Below, piece by piece: positions 63,129 through 64,000 of a DNA stretch of 64,000 nucleotides. Under the pieces are notes generated by a model that was not told where the DNA came from, searched no databases, and saw nothing but the letters and a program-made list of their open reading frames with translations. Numbering within the stretch: the first letter of the stretch is position 1; each line of letters opens with the position of its first letter. This DNA comes from Peribacillus loiseleuriae. GTDB taxonomy: Bacteria; Bacillota; Bacilli; Bacillales; DSM-1321. The stretch lies in NCBI RefSeq assembly GCF_001183985.1, contig NZ_LFZW01000001.1, forward strand, positions 505,726-569,725, given 5' to 3'. The translations under genes and the position numbers were made by a program.

Positions 63129-63812
63129 GTGCGGCCGAGCCTAGGTCGTATCATATAGCGGGTGGGATTCCCGTCGAGAAAGAACTAGCCATTCACTCGT
63201 AGCGAGTCTTGGAGGGCTAATGGTAACATTAGCCTTTAAGCGTAGACAGTTAGGTGGCGCGCCGAAAGCTAAATGGTTGAAGGGATTGAGCTCCATAATG
63301 TTAGTAAATCGAGAGGGCTGATGCCTTAAGCACAGCAGAAAGCTACATTTTATCCATCGTTAAAGGCAAGAAGGATAGAACCTCTCTGGAGTCAGAGACC
63401 TTGGCACGTTACACATTGATATGATACGGCAACTCGGGAGACCCTACCGGTCTTTTCTTCTTATAGAAGAGTATGGTGTACAAGCGATAATAAGCAAGGA
63501 AACCAAATGCCGATGTAGGGAGTCGGATAGCAGCGTAGTACCAATGAAGTTGGGTAATGCCGATGGAGGAAAGGCTGCTACCAAGTTATCACCCTTACTA
63601 GGGGCACATTTACTACACGCAGAGGTAGGGATAATAAATGGACACAAAACTATTAAGGATAGCAGAATTAGCAAAATCTGAGCGAAAGAGATTAGCTATA
63701 TTTTGTGAATGGTGACTAGGAGGAGCCGTGTGCGTAAATAGCGCAAGCACGGTTCTGTGAGGGGGGAGGAACACAATCTACCGCAAGGTAGAGAGGTTCC
63801 CTTCTACTCGAC
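63129..63812 (+). mobile_element. Group II intron 3, ORF-less copy
   Basis: 5' end GTGCGGCCGAGCCTAGGTCG at 63129. Domain V begins near GAGCCGTGTGCG (63724), and domain VI leads to the 3' end CTACTCGAC at 63812. The intron is only 684 bases with no reverse transcriptase, so domain IV is empty; mobility would need a maturase in trans. It lies beside a TTCAACTAACC repeat and its 3' flank is a hairpin (GAGCTG/CAGCTC). Confidence 0.85.
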
Positions 63813-63874
63813 TACATAAAGAGTATTGAGCTGCTAAGACAGCTCTTTATTCTTGTTCAACTAAAGGGGCAGGT

Positions 63875-64000
63875 GTGCGGCCGAGCCTAGGTCGTATCAT
63901 ATAACGGGTGGGATTCCCGTCGAGTAAGAATTAGCCATTCGCTCGTAGCGAGTCTTGGAGGGCTAAAGGTAACTTTAGTCCTTAAGCGTAGACAGTTAGG
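63875..64000 (+). mobile_element. Group II intron 4, 5' part (cut by window end)
   Basis: GTGCGGCCGAGCCTAGGTCG at 63875 starts a second copy of the same intron, 62 bases after the first ends. The visible 126 bases differ from copy 3 at a few positions, including a compensating pair in a hairpin. Confidence 0.85.

Noticed and set aside
63421..63681. 86-codon frame inside group II intron 3
   Set aside because: It lies within structured intron RNA and has no reverse transcriptase similarity.

Overview
The window is from a low-GC, spore-forming Bacillaceae (Bacillus sensu lato). The basis is the yceGH/terD stress cluster, nrgAB with TnrA-type boxes, Bacillus-style treP-treA-treR, a T-box leader, CcpA cre sites, SigK-like promoters, exosporium or appendage genes and AGGAGG-type ribosome binding sites with frequent TTG/GTG starts. 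No rRNA, tRNA or CRISPR array was seen.

Layout. (1) 1-5.2 kb: a CdaR-type regulator divergent from glycerate kinase, a KdgT-type permease and a LarA-family protein, forming a sugar-acid catabolic unit with a cre site. (2) 5.2-19 kb: a large Ter stress island. It holds a TerF-like TerD-VWA protein divergent from yceG-yceH and three terD genes, then a four-gene tightly coupled biosynthetic module (CitE-like lyase, phosphoribosyltransferase-TRSP, StiP-Pelota, HAD phosphatase), an HTH protein and a TerD-zinc ribbon-TerB fusion. An ECF-type promoter precedes yceG. (3) 19-24.5 kb: nrgAB, a TetR-SDR pair sharing one operator sequence, and an aldehyde dehydrogenase of the GabD type. (4) 24.8-36.8 kb: sucrose (scrR-scrA-scrB-scrK) and trehalose (treP-treA-treR) PTS operons with visible operators and cre sites, separated by panE and a LysM-3D wall protein. 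(5) 37-46.5 kb: PBP4-type carboxypeptidase, a LURP-one-like protein, PepD, then a spore-surface region: a DUF3992/Ena-like subunit, a BclA-like collagen protein, a longer protein with a DUF3992-like segment, and a Gly/Tyr/Met-rich coat-like protein. An orphan IS200/IS605-type right end (candidate omega RNA) lies inside it. (6) 46.5-64 kb: an accessory, decaying region with GNAT genes (one broken), a PhlG-like hydrolase, an IS110 element and an older IS110 scrap, four group II intron copies (one with a frameshifted maturase, one complete, one without an ORF, one cut by the window end), a T-box-controlled amino acid permease and small lipoprotein/membrane proteins.

Most notable. Two different group II introns sit in copies of one terminator-associated dispersed repeat. 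An uninterrupted copy in the same window (56785-56940) shows both insertion points only 20 bp apart, so the intron boundaries can be read directly. Two paralogous small membrane proteins (60865-61125 and 62021-62257) align without gaps up to an AUU/AUC codon placed just behind strong Shine-Dalgarno sequences, suggesting non-canonical starts. Several MITE-like repeats with terminal inverted repeats are scattered through the window, one of which forms the 3' end of the glycerate kinase gene. All family assignments are by eye, with no database search.
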